From Pseudomonadota bacterium (GTDB lineage Bacteria > Pseudomonadota > Gammaproteobacteria > Burkholderiales > Thiobacillaceae), in contig JAUXXW010000083.1 of NCBI GenBank assembly GCA_030684775.1, positions 16,452-80,451 of the forward strand: 64,000 bases of DNA, read 5' to 3'. Numbering within the stretch: the first letter of the stretch is position 1; every line of letters begins with the position of its first letter. The notes beneath the pieces are model-generated. The model saw nothing but the letters and a program-made list of their open reading frames with translations, was not told the DNA's origin and did no database searches. The position numbers and the translations under genes are program-made. Of the stretch, positions 18,061-29,264 are shown in pieces.

Positions 18061-20697
18061 ATGACTGACGAACTGCAACGCCTGCGCACCGAAGTCGAGG
18101 CCCTGCGCCTGGCCAATACCGCGCTCGAAGCGCAGATGCTGGCCGGCGCCGAGCAGAGCGATGCCATGCTGTGCGAGGTCGAGACGCAGCGTAATGCGTT
18201 GCGAACCGCGCATCAGGGGCAACGTACCCTGAGTGGCTTCGTGCAACGGGTCATGGATACCGCCGGCAGCCTGGTCATCGTGCTCGGGCCGGATGGCCGG
18301 GTACGCCTGGCCAACCGTCGTTGCGAGGAAGCACTGGGCGAGGCCGCCCGGGACCTGGAAGGCCGGGTGCTGGACGAGTTGTTGCCGGTCGATGAACGGA
18401 TGACCCTGGCAACGGGGTTGCCGCCGTTACCCTGGCAAGTGCTCTCGCCCCTGTTCGAGACGGTGCGGCGCCAGGGTAATTACTCCGCCGAACACCGGCT
18501 GGCCGGCTGCAACGGCCATTACCGGCATTACCTGTTCGACGCCGCCATGCTGCACGACCCCCAGGGCAAGGAAGAGGGCGCGGTGGTCAACGCCACCGAC
18601 ATCACCCTGCTCAAACAACAGGAATCCCGCCTCCGTCGCAGCGAGTTCCTGCTCAAGGAGGCGCAGCGGCTGGCCCTCATGGGCAGTTGGGAACTGGACC
18701 TCACCAGCAATAATTTGTCCTGGTCCGACGAAGTGTTTCGCATCTTCGAGATGGACCCGAAATTCTTTGGCGCCTCCTATGAAGCCTTCCTCGCGGCTAT
18801 CCACCCGGACGACCGGGAGCGGGTGAACCGAGCCTATACGGACTCCTTACGCACATGCCGGGAATACGACTTCACGCATCGGCTGTTATTCGCCGATGGC
18901 CGGGTGAAATGGGTGCACGAGCGTTGCGCCACGCATTACGCTGAAGACGGCAGCCCTTTGCGTTCCATCGGCACGGTGCAGGATGTATCCGCCCAGCGCG
19001 AGGCCGACGAAAGCCTGCATCTGGCCGCTACCGTGTTCGATAGCAGCCTCAACGGCATTCTCATCACCTCGCCGGAGGGCACCATCCTTCGGGTCAACCA
19101 GGCGTTCAGCGAGATCACTGGCTATACCGCGGCGGAAGCGGTGGGGCAGTCGCCGCGCCTGCTCAAATCGGAACAACATGAACCGGCGTTCTATCAGGCG
19201 ATGTGGGCATCACTGAAACACACGGACAGTTGGCAAGGTGAAATCTGGGACCGCCACCGCGATGGCCGCGTCATTCCTGTGTGGCAAAGCATCACGGCGG
19301 TGCGCGATGCGCAGGGCGAAGTCAGCCACTACATCGGCATCTTCTTCGACATCACCGAACAGAAACGCGCCGCCGAACACATCGACCGTCTGGCGCACTA
19401 CGACGCACTCACCGACCTGCCCAACCGCCTGTTGTTCAACGAACGCTGCACCCATGCCCTGGAGCGCGCGCGCCGCGAGCACGGCCAGATGGCCTTGCTA
19501 TTCCTCGATCTGGATCATTTCAAGCATGTCAACGACAGCCTCGGTCATCCGGTGGGCGATGCCTTGTTGCAGGCCGTGGCACAACGCCTGAAACAGCAGT
19601 TGCGTGAGGAAGACACCGTGGCGCGCCTGGGTGGCGACGAATTCGTCGTCATCCTTGAGGAAGTGGCCTCGGCGGCCGATGCCGAATGGGTGGCGCGCAA
19701 ACTGCTGGAAGCCTTCGCCGAGCCCTTCCCGGTGCGCGGCCACGACCTCTCGCTGGGGCTTTCCATCGGCATCAGCATCTACCCGGAAGACGGCGAGGAC
19801 GTCACCAGCCTGGTCAAGAACGCGGATATCGCCCTGTATCGCGCCAAGGAGCACGGGCGTGGCAATTTCCAGTTCTTCGAGGCCCACCTTACCCAAGTCG
19901 CCGCCGAGCGCCTGTACATCGAAGGCGAATTGCGCCAGGCCATCCGGCGCGGCGAACTGAGCGCCTACTATCAACCGCAGCACAATCTGACCGACAGCCG
20001 TCTGGTCGGCGCGGAAGCGCTGCTGCGCTGGCGTCACCCCGAGCTCGGTATGGTGGCGCCGGATCGCTTCATCCCCATCGCCGAGGATTCCGGCCTCATC
20101 GTTTCCATCGGCGAATGGATACTCGCCACCGCCTGCCGCCAGGCCAAGGCCTGGATGGACGCCGGGCACCCGCTGGAACGCATGGCGGTCAATCTCTCCG
20201 GAGTGCAGATCCAGCGCGGTGACATCGTCGCCACGGTCAGCCGCGTACTCGCCGAGACCGGCCTGCCGCCCGAGTTGCTGGAACTGGAAATCACCGAGAC
20301 CTACATCATGCGGCAGGCCGAACGCGACATCCGCGTCCTGGAAGATCTGCGCGACCTCGGGGTGAAACTGGCCATTGACGACTTCGGCACCGGCCAGTCC
20401 TCACTCGGTTACCTCAAGCGCCTGCCGGTGGACAAACTCAAGATCGACCGCTCTTTCGTCATGGACATCCCCCAGGACGCCGACGACGCCGCCATCACCC
20501 GCGCCATCGTCGCCCTCGGCCAAAGCCTGCGCCTGAAAGTACTGGCGGAAGGTGTGGAAACCCCGGAACAGGAAGCTTTCCTCAAGGAACTCGGCTGTGA
20601 CGGCGTGCAGGGTTACTACTACAGCAAGCCGGTGGATGCCGCGGCGTTCGAGGCGTACCGGGACCGACCACTACCTGACGGCCAAGTCAGGCAATGA
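18061..20697 (+). CDS. PAS-PAS(-PAC)-GGDEF-EAL sensory c-di-GMP enzyme
   Basis: PAS segments; ARLGGDEFVVIL; GAEALLRWRHPELG, IDDFGTGQSSLGYLKRLPVDKLKIDRSFV. Confidence 0.95.
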   Translation: MTDELQRLRTEVEALRLANTALEAQMLAGAEQSDAMLCEVETQRNALRTAHQGQRTLSGFVQRVMDTAGSLVIVLGPDGRVRLANRRCEEALGEAARDLEGRVLDELLPVDERMTLATGLPPLPWQVLSPLFETVRRQGNYSAEHRLAGCNGHYRHYLFDAAMLHDPQGKEEGAVVNATDITLLKQQESRLRRSEFLLKEAQRLALMGSWELDLTSNNLSWSDEVFRIFEMDPKFFGASYEAFLAAIHPDDRERVNRAYTDSLRTCREYDFTHRLLFADGRVKWVHERCATHYAEDGSPLRSIGTVQDVSAQREADESLHLAATVFDSSLNGILITSPEGTILRVNQAFSEITGYTAAEAVGQSPRLLKSEQHEPAFYQAMWASLKHTDSWQGEIWDRHRDGRVIPVWQSITAVRDAQGEVSHYIGIFFDITEQKRAAEHIDRLAHYDALTDLPNRLLFNERCTHALERARREHGQMALLFLDLDHFKHVNDSLGHPVGDALLQAVAQRLKQQLREEDTVARLGGDEFVVILEEVASAADAEWVARKLLEAFAEPFPVRGHDLSLGLSIGISIYPEDGEDVTSLVKNADIALYRAKEHGRGNFQFFEAHLTQVAAERLYIEGELRQAIRRGELSAYYQPQHNLTDSRLVGAEALLRWRHPELGMVAPDRFIPIAEDSGLIVSIGEWILATACRQAKAWMDAGHPLERMAVNLSGVQIQRGDIVATVSRVLAETGLPPELLELEITETYIMRQAERDIRVLEDLRDLGVKLAIDDFGTGQSSLGYLKRLPVDKLKIDRSFVMDIPQDADDAAITRAIVALGQSLRLKVLAEGVETPEQEAFLKELGCDGVQGYYYSKPVDAAAFEAYRDRPLPDGQVRQ

Positions 20698-20742
20698 AAA
20701 GGCTCTTTTTTCGTTAACTGGTGATGCGGTCGGCGCAGCGGT

Positions 20743-20841
20743 CCCCCCCTTTTTCAAAGGGGGGTTAGGGGGGATTTCTGAGACGGCTGCACAGGCAAAC
20801 GTCGCTAAATCCCCCTCATTCCCCCTTTGAAAAAGGGGGAG
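20743..20841. repeat. inverted repeat of the CCCCCCTTTTTCAAAGGGGGG type
   Basis: tccccccctttttcaaaggggggttaggggggattt and aaatccccctcattccccctttgaaaaaggggga. Confidence 0.75.
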
Positions 20842-20884
20842 GCCACTCGCATGGGCGCTTTCCCTCGCACCTCCGGCTAAGGCG

Positions 20885-20910
20885 AAAAAACGGACCCGTT
20901 TCGGGCCCGT
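20885..20910 (-). terminator. intrinsic terminator for the 20952-21185 gene
   Basis: Minus strand: cgggcccgaaacgggtccg then six T. Confidence 0.55.
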
Positions 20911-20951
20911 CGTTAATCCGGCGCGGAGCTGGCGGAGAGGTGGCGTACCCG

Positions 20952-21185
20952 CTACATCCCCACCAATTGCGCGTGCATGCCGCGATCATGGAATTGATGC
21001 ATGAAGGTCGATGAACGGGCGACCGACGAGTCATAAGCCACCAGCAACAAGTGCGGGTGCTTCGGATTGTGGCCCACCGACACGACGCCTTGATCTCCGC
21101 GCATCGCGTCTTCCAGGGCGTTCAACGTGAATTCATCCATGCTTTCGTTTACATGGACCATGACATTGGTGATTTCATCTTGCAT
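20952..21185 (-). CDS. small HMA-like / hypothetical protein
   Basis: 77-aa ORF; ITNVMVHVNESMDEFTLNALEDAMRGDQGVVSVGHNPKHPHLLLVAYD resembles heavy-metal-associated-like small proteins; RBS present and terminator downstream. Confidence 0.6.
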   Translation of the reverse strand: MQDEITNVMVHVNESMDEFTLNALEDAMRGDQGVVSVGHNPKHPHLLLVAYDSSVARSSTFMHQFHDRGMHAQLVGM

Positions 21186-21325
21186 GACAGTCTCCTGGTT
21201 GTCTGATGGGGAACGGCGTCAGCCGGGCCTGGAGTTCCAACTATAGAAGCTGAAAGCTATTTGTCGACAAAAATGCTCAAGTAAGCAAGAAAGGGCGTTT
21301 GCCTGCCGGAAGGTCGCCCGCCACA

Positions 21326-21811
21326 ATGGCGCGCATGTCTTCCGCGCCCTCCTTCGCCGCCATCCTGCCCGCGCCATTCGGCACGCTGGGCGTGCTGGCA
21401 TCGGCCGAGCGGCTGTTTACCCTGGCGTTTCTGGCGCCCGGAACCGTGTTGTCGGCGCCAACTTCTCCCTTGCTCGAACAGGTGGCGGCGCAGCTCGATG
21501 CCTATTACGCCAACCCCCGCCATCGCTTCGAGCTCCCCATCGAAGCGCGCGGCAGCGATTTCCGTCTCCGTGTCTGGCAAGCCCTGCTCGACATCCCTTC
21601 CGGCCACACCAGCACCTACGGTGAACTCGCCCGCCGCCTCGGCTCCAGTGCCCGCGCGGTCGGACAGGCGTTGGGAGACAACCCGTTGCCCATCGTCATC
21701 CCCTGCCACCGTGTATTGGCGGCGCATGGCTTGGGCGGCTTCAATCATGCCTGTGACGGCCACGCGCTCGACGTGAAACGCTGGTTGCTCAGGCACGAAG
21801 GTGTTTTGTGA
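21326..21811 (+). CDS. ogt: methylated-DNA--[protein]-cysteine S-methyltransferase
   Basis: VWQALLDIPSGHTSTYGELARRLG...IVIPCHRVLAAHGLGGF (PCHR active site). Confidence 0.92.
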   Translation: MARMSSAPSFAAILPAPFGTLGVLASAERLFTLAFLAPGTVLSAPTSPLLEQVAAQLDAYYANPRHRFELPIEARGSDFRLRVWQALLDIPSGHTSTYGELARRLGSSARAVGQALGDNPLPIVIPCHRVLAAHGLGGFNHACDGHALDVKRWLLRHEGVL

Positions 21812-21870
21812 GCGCGGTAATCGGCCCGCAGCCGAAAATCGCGCCGAAGAAACGCGGCCGATGCATCGCG

Positions 21871-21949
21871 TGTAGCGCCGGCTTCCAGCCGGCGTCTTTA
21901 CAGCAGGTGTCGGTATTAAAAAAGACGCCGGCTGGAAGCCGGCGCTACA
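21871..21949. repeat. perfect 29-bp inverted repeat element (TGTAGCGCCGGC family)
   Basis: tgtagcgccggcttccagccggcgtcttt / aaagacgccggctggaagccggcgctaca with 21-bp spacer. Confidence 0.85.
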
Positions 21950-22013
21950 TGGTGCGCGCTACGCACCATGTGGAATCAGCAGGTTGCGTGGTGTTTCTTG
22001 AGAGCGGCGTGCG

Positions 22014-22916
22014 GTGAACCCGTCGCCCTTCGACGCCGAACTCGACCGCTTCTGCGACATCCTCTGGCTGGAAGACGGACTCGCCCCCCTCTCGCTGGAA
22101 AGCTACCGGCGCGACCTCATGCAGTTGTTCACCTGGCTGGCAAAACAAGGCATCGCCCCGGAGCAAGCCGGCGCCCACCAGATCCAGGCCTTCCTCGCCC
22201 ACCGCAGCCTCGACCAGAAAGTCGTCGCCCGCAGCCTCGCCCGCCAACTCACCGCCATCAAGCGTTACCACCGCTGGCTCCTGCGCGAAGGCCGCCGTGA
22301 CGACGACCCCACCCTCACCGTCGACCCGCCGCGCCTGCCCAAACCCCTGCCGAAAAGCCTCTCCGAAAGTGACGTCGAAGCCCTGCTCGCCGCCCCCGAC
22401 ATCGACACCCCACTCGGCATGCGCGACCGCGCCATGCTGGAAACCCTCTACGCCGCCGGTCTGCGCGTCAGCGAACTGGTCAACCTGCCCAGCGCCGCCG
22501 TCAGCCTCAGCGACGGCATCGTCCGCATCTTCGGCAAAGGCGGCAAGGAACGCCTGGTGCCGCTGGGCGAGGACGCCCAGGACTGGATCAAACGCTACGC
22601 CCTGGAAACTCGCCCCCTCATCCTCAAAGGCCAGCGCAGCGAAGCCCTGTTCGTCACCGACCGTGGCGGCGCCATGACCCGGCAAATGTTCTGGTACCTC
22701 ATCAAACGCCACGCCAGCACCGCCGGCATCACGAAAGCCCTCTCGCCCCACACCCTGCGCCACGCCTTCGCCACCCACCTCATCAACCACGGCGCCGACC
22801 TGCGCACCGTGCAAGAACTCCTCGGCCACGCCGACATCAGCACCACCCAGATCTACACCTACGTCGCCCGCGAACGCCTGAAAACCCTGCACGCGAAACA
22901 CCACCCGAGAGGGTAG
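22014..22916 (+). CDS. xerD: site-specific tyrosine recombinase XerD
   Basis: ETLYAAGLRVSELVNL, GKGGKERLVPLG, LSPHTLRHAFATHLINHGADLRTVQELLGHADISTTQIYTYV; GTG start. Confidence 0.93.
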   Translation: MNPSPFDAELDRFCDILWLEDGLAPLSLESYRRDLMQLFTWLAKQGIAPEQAGAHQIQAFLAHRSLDQKVVARSLARQLTAIKRYHRWLLREGRRDDDPTLTVDPPRLPKPLPKSLSESDVEALLAAPDIDTPLGMRDRAMLETLYAAGLRVSELVNLPSAAVSLSDGIVRIFGKGGKERLVPLGEDAQDWIKRYALETRPLILKGQRSEALFVTDRGGAMTRQMFWYLIKRHASTAGITKALSPHTLRHAFATHLINHGADLRTVQELLGHADISTTQIYTYVARERLKTLHAKHHPRG

Positions 22917-23053
22917 GGCGCCACCCTTCTTCCACTGGGAGAGGGCGGGGGGGGATTTCTCCAAGACCTCCAAGCCCACGAACGCCTCACCCGTGTAAAC
23001 CGGCTTCCAGCCCGCTGTTTTCAACCTGAATCCAGCAATTGCAGCCGTAGAAG

Positions 23054-23126
23054 CGTAGGTTGGGCAAAGCGATAGCGTGCCCAACAACCCGTCGCCATGT
23101 TGGGCACGCTGCGCTTTGCCCAACCA
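23054..23126. repeat. paired REP/BIME-like element (GTAGGTTGGGCAAAGCG family)
   Basis: cgtaggttgggcaaagcgatagcgtgcccaac ... gttgggcacgctgcgctttgcccaacc. Confidence 0.85.
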
Positions 23127-23168
23127 ACCCCAGGTTTAACAGCCTCAAAAAATATTTCAAAAAATTAC

Positions 23169-23195
23169 TAAAGTTTTTGCGGCCATGGCCGAAAA
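23169..23195 (+). promoter_or_regulatory. sigma-28 (FliA) type promoter for flagellin
   Basis: TAAAGTTT-N11-GCCGAAAA, close to the sigma-28 consensus TAAAGTTT-N11-GCCGATAA, ~80 bp upstream of the flagellin ATG. Confidence 0.85.
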
Positions 23196-23274
23196 CGGAG
23201 CAAGGCAAGGAAGTTCATCCAAGCCTCGGAGGCAGAAGCCCTCCCTCAATCGACCCTAGAAAAGGAGTTTCATC

Positions 23275-24198
23275 ATGGCAATCGGCGACATCGGCCTTAC
23301 CTCTTCAATGCGTTCCAACTTGATGGGCCTGCAAAATACATCAAGGCTGTTGGCTAGCACCGAGGAACGTCTTTCCACCGGCAAGCGCGTCGGCACCGCA
23401 GTCGACAACCCCGCCAACTTTTTCGCGGCGCAAGGCCACAATGTTCGCGCCAACCTGCTGACCGGCCTCAAGGACAACATCAGTGAAGCCATTCAGACGG
23501 TGAAGGCGGCGGATTCCGGCATCAAGGGTGTGCTTTCCACCATTGAAGCCCTGCGCGGTATCGTCACCCAGGCGCGTTCCGCCATCAACGACACGGTCAA
23601 TAGCGGGACGATCATCGCTGGCTCGAATGCGGTGGATGCATCTGGTGGCTTCAGCGGGGCCAGTGGCCTGACCGGACAGTACAACCGCCTGGTCGAGCAA
23701 CTGAACAACCTGGTGAACGATGCCAGCTACAAGGGCACCAACTTCCTGGCCGGCACGGGCGTTACGCTGACGGTGAACCTGAATGAGAACGCCACGACCA
23801 AGATCGTGATGTCCGGCTTCAACTCCGGCGCCAGCGGTCTGGCCATCTCCGGTGGTGGTACTTCTCTGACCGTGGCGGGCACGACCGGCAACATCACCGC
23901 CCAGGATCTCGATACCGCGACCGAACTGAACGCCATGGAGGCCACGCTGAATACCGCGATCGCGACCTTGCAAACCAAGGCTTCCGAACTCGCGGCCAAC
24001 CTCAACACGTTGACGACCAGGCAGACCTTCATTACCGACATGGTGAACACCTTGGCGGTCGGCGCGACCAAGTTGACCGAGGCGGACAGCAATGAGGAGG
24101 GGGCGAATCTGCTCTCGCTGCAAACCAAGCAGCAATTGGGGACTACCGCGCTGAGTATCTCCTCGCAGGCTGAACAGTCGATCTTGAGACTGTTCTAA
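23275..24198 (+). CDS. flagellin (alphaproteobacterial-type)
   Basis: GDIGLTSSMRSNLMGLQNTSRLLASTEERLSTGKRVGTAVDNPANFFAAQ...C-term LGTTALSISSQAEQSILRLF. Confidence 0.92.
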   Translation: MAIGDIGLTSSMRSNLMGLQNTSRLLASTEERLSTGKRVGTAVDNPANFFAAQGHNVRANLLTGLKDNISEAIQTVKAADSGIKGVLSTIEALRGIVTQARSAINDTVNSGTIIAGSNAVDASGGFSGASGLTGQYNRLVEQLNNLVNDASYKGTNFLAGTGVTLTVNLNENATTKIVMSGFNSGASGLAISGGGTSLTVAGTTGNITAQDLDTATELNAMEATLNTAIATLQTKASELAANLNTLTTRQTFITDMVNTLAVGATKLTEADSNEEGANLLSLQTKQQLGTTALSISSQAEQSILRLF

Positions 24199-24222
24199 TC
24201 CGGTGATGCTCGGTAACTTGGT

Positions 24223-24248
24223 CCGTGTGAGTCTACGGACTCACACGG
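24223..24248 (+). promoter_or_regulatory. RNA hairpin between flagellin and the next gene
   Basis: Perfect 10-bp stem ccgtgtgagt-ctacgg-actcacacgg directly before ggaggagg RBS; no T tract. Confidence 0.55.
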
Positions 24249-24260
24249 GAGGAGGGTGAA

Positions 24261-25037
24261 ATGGTCACTGAAATCTCAGGGGCTGGTCTTAGTCACTCGG
24301 TAGTCAGTCAGGCTGGCGCAACGGCCTCGCAACGAGTTGTCGGGACGGTTCGTCCGGATAGTTCCGGGGTGCCGCGGTCCGATGTCGCACGTGACAAGCA
24401 GGTGTCCGCCTCCACGCAAGTGGCGGGTGAATATGCTCAACTGCGTGCTCGTCAGGATGTTCTGAACAAGGCTGCGTCGGTGGTGCGCGAAGTGAGCGAT
24501 ACGGTTGAGAAGGCAAGTCAATTGCTGGACAAGATCGAGAACAACATAGGCGAAATCGTGAAAATGTATCCGCCTTACCCGATCGACAGCCCGCAACGAA
24601 TCTCGCTACTCAACAATATCGACGGTCTGCGCAAGCAGATCGACGATCTGACTTTTCCGCCGCCTGAATCCGTCGATGCTGTAGAGCGTCTGCTGGGAAA
24701 CCAGGCTGACGCGGTCGACAAGGAAGGCAAAGGTGCCGCCAGGCAGGATGTACTCGCGGTCGTCAAGGAACAGATGTGGGATATCCCCACGCTTGATCCC
24801 CGCGCGGCCAGCGATGCGGAAGTGAGCAAGGCGCTTGATCAGGTCAAAGCCATGAAGTCGTCCCTGGAAGATTTGAAAGAGGGGATGTGGAATGACGTGG
24901 TCAGCTTTGTGAAGCAGGCGCAATCGCCCGAAGCGCAAAACGAAGCTGTCGGTGTCCGCGAGCAGTTGGCCGATATTGGCGATCGCGGCATCGGCAGCAA
25001 TGCGCGCCAGTTGGTACAGGCTGCGGAATTGAAGTAG
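24261..25037 (+). CDS. hypothetical protein in flagellin operon (predicted helical)
   Basis: 258-aa ORF with good RBS between flagellin and flbT. Confidence 0.7.
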   Translation: MVTEISGAGLSHSVVSQAGATASQRVVGTVRPDSSGVPRSDVARDKQVSASTQVAGEYAQLRARQDVLNKAASVVREVSDTVEKASQLLDKIENNIGEIVKMYPPYPIDSPQRISLLNNIDGLRKQIDDLTFPPPESVDAVERLLGNQADAVDKEGKGAARQDVLAVVKEQMWDIPTLDPRAASDAEVSKALDQVKAMKSSLEDLKEGMWNDVVSFVKQAQSPEAQNEAVGVREQLADIGDRGIGSNARQLVQAAELK

Positions 25038-25054
25038 CGGAGTGGTAAGGCAAA

Positions 25055-25453
25055 ATGCCTCTAAAACTTGATTTGCGGCCCCACGAGAAGTTGTTTCTTG
25101 GCGGGGCCGTTCTCGTTAATGGCGACAGTCGCTGTCAGTTGACTGTCCTGAACGATGTTCCGGTATTACGCGAGAAAGACATCCTCAAGGAAGAGGATGC
25201 CGACACACCCTGCAAGCGCATCTATCTGGCGGTCCAGATGATGTACATGGATGCCCCCGCTCTGGCGCGCTACCACCAGTATTACTGGGAGCAGGTGAAG
25301 GCCGTGATCGAGGTGGCGCCCAGCACCACGGAACGCATCGAAAAAGTGAGTGAATTCGTGCTGGAAGGGCAGTATTACCAGGCGCTGAAGGCGGCACGCG
25401 AATTGATCAATTACGAACAGGAGTTGCTCAGCAATGCCCGCAAACCCGCTTGA
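25055..25453 (+). CDS. flbT: flagellar biosynthesis repressor FlbT
   Basis: MPLKLDLRPHEKLFLGGAVLVNGDSRCQLTVLNDVPVLREKDIL...RIYLAVQMMYMD. Confidence 0.9.
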   Translation: MPLKLDLRPHEKLFLGGAVLVNGDSRCQLTVLNDVPVLREKDILKEEDADTPCKRIYLAVQMMYMDAPALARYHQYYWEQVKAVIEVAPSTTERIEKVSEFVLEGQYYQALKAARELINYEQELLSNARKPA

Positions 25454-25811
25454 TGCCTACCGCAGCGTGGAAAAAGCCACGTTGTCGCAACGCGATCTGG
25501 AGGCGACCGTGTTGACCAAGGCGGCCCTGCAATTGCAGTCGCTCAGGGATAACTGGACGCGCGAGAACCACGACGCGCAACTCGAAGATGCGCTCAGTTA
25601 CAACCAGCGGGTCTGGTCCTTCTTCCAGGCCGAATTGTCGGTTGACGAAAATCCCTTGCCCGAGGAAATCAGGCGCAATCTGTTAGCCCTCAGTTTTTTC
25701 GTGGATCGCCGTTCCTTCGACATGCTGGCCTACCCGGCCCCCGAGAAGCTCGATGTTCTCATCAGCATCAACAACAACGTCGCGGCGGGATTGCGCGGTG
25801 ATGCCGGCTGA
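25434..25811 (+). CDS. flaF: flagellar biosynthesis regulator FlaF
   Basis: DAYRSVEKATLSQRDLEATVLTKAALQLQ...ALSYNQRVWSFFQAEL...FVDRRSFDMLA. Confidence 0.88.
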   Translation: MPANPLDAYRSVEKATLSQRDLEATVLTKAALQLQSLRDNWTRENHDAQLEDALSYNQRVWSFFQAELSVDENPLPEEIRRNLLALSFFVDRRSFDMLAYPAPEKLDVLISINNNVAAGLRGDAG

Positions 25812-25816
25812 GGTAA

Positions 25817-28016
<2,200 letters not shown>

Positions 28017-28020
<4 letters not shown>

Positions 28021-28718
28021 AGCTCTGCGTGATTCCCGCGCGTGGCGGCAGCAAGCGCATCCCGCGCAAGAACATCCGCCTGTTCGCCGGCCGTCCCATC
28101 ATCGCCTGGTCGATTCAGGCCGCGCTGGAAACCGGTCTGTTCGACCGCGTGATGGTGTCCACCGATGACGAGGAGATCGCCGAGGTGGCGCGCGCCCACG
28201 GCGCCGAAATCCCCTTCCTGCGTCCCCGCGGGCTGGCCGACGACCACACCGGCACCAACGCCGTGGCGAAACAGGCGATCCGCTGGCATGGCGAGCAAGG
28301 CGTGCCGGTGGACTATGCCTGTTGCCTGTATGCCACCGCCCCGTTCGTGCGAGCCGCCGATTTGCACGCGGGGCATGACCGCCTGCTCGACTCCGGCAAA
28401 TCCTTCGTCTTCTCCGTCACCAGCTTCCCCTTTCCCATCCAGCGCGCGCTGCGCCTCAACGAACACGGCGAAGTGGAGGCGATGTACCCGGAATACCGCG
28501 CCTCCCGCTCGCAAGACCTGGAGCCGGCCTGGCACGACGCCGGCCAGTTCTACTGGGGCCGGGCGGCGGCCTTTATGAACGACGAAATCCTGTTCTCGCC
28601 GGCCTCCCTGCCGCTCATCCTGCCGCGCCATCGGGTGCAGGACATCGACAGCGAGGAAGACTGGCGGCGCGCGGAGTTGATGCACCAGGTGTTGTTGCTG
28701 TCGGAAAATGTAGGGTGA
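28017..28718 (+). CDS. pseF: pseudaminic acid cytidylyltransferase
   Basis: KLCVIPARGGSKRIPRKNIRLFAGRPIIAWSIQAALETGLFDRVMVSTDDEEIAEVA; TTG start overlapping pseC stop. Confidence 0.92.
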
Positions 28719-28821
28719 TTTGTGAGGCCACAAAGGCGCCAGCGGGGAGTCAACTGACTCATCATGAATTACACTTCCGATGTAACACGTGTACACATAT
28801 AACGGGTTTTGAGGATAAAAC

Positions 28822-29091
28822 ATGTCAACTCATCAAGTTTCCGTGCGTGATCTGAGAAGCCGGCTATCCGACTGCCTTCATGCAGTCGCTGCGGGTGAGA
28901 CGCTGCTGATTACATCGCGCAATCGCCCGGTAGCCCGTTTGCTGGCTGTTCAGGCAAGCCCGGAAGGGCTGCCCGATATACCTGGAGTGGCCTGGTCAAC
29001 CGCGTCCCCGCAGGTGAGCCGGCCGGTTGCGGAATGTCCGGCCATCACCGGTGAAACATTGGCAGATTGGGTGATTGCCAACCGTCGCTAA
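28822..29091 (+). CDS. type II antitoxin, Phd/YefM family
   Basis: HQVSVRDLRSRLSDCLHAVAAGETLLITSRNRPVARLLAV. Confidence 0.88.
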   Translation: MSTHQVSVRDLRSRLSDCLHAVAAGETLLITSRNRPVARLLAVQASPEGLPDIPGVAWSTASPQVSRPVAECPAITGETLADWVIANRR

Positions 29092-29250
29092 GGGCCTGTT
29101 CATGAATAACTCGAACATTCCGGCTGCACTGGTGGGCGCACTGCTGCGTTGCCGGGCGCTTGCATGGAATGGCCAAGCGGCGCGACCGGCGCCTTGCATT
29201 GCATCCCACCAGCACACCCGTAACTGTCCAATTTATCCATGAACAGGCCC
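29092..29250. mobile_element. MITE-like element (~159 bp) with ~18-bp terminal inverted repeats
   Basis: gggcctgttcatgaataa ... ttatccatgaacaggccc (17/18 complementary); no coding capacity; lies between antitoxin stop and toxin start. Confidence 0.75.
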
Positions 29251-29264
29251 CAAGGAATGAGTGA

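Noticed and set aside
21945-23123. 392-aa minus-strand ORF opposite xerD
   Set aside because: Shadow ORF over xerD and a repeat element.
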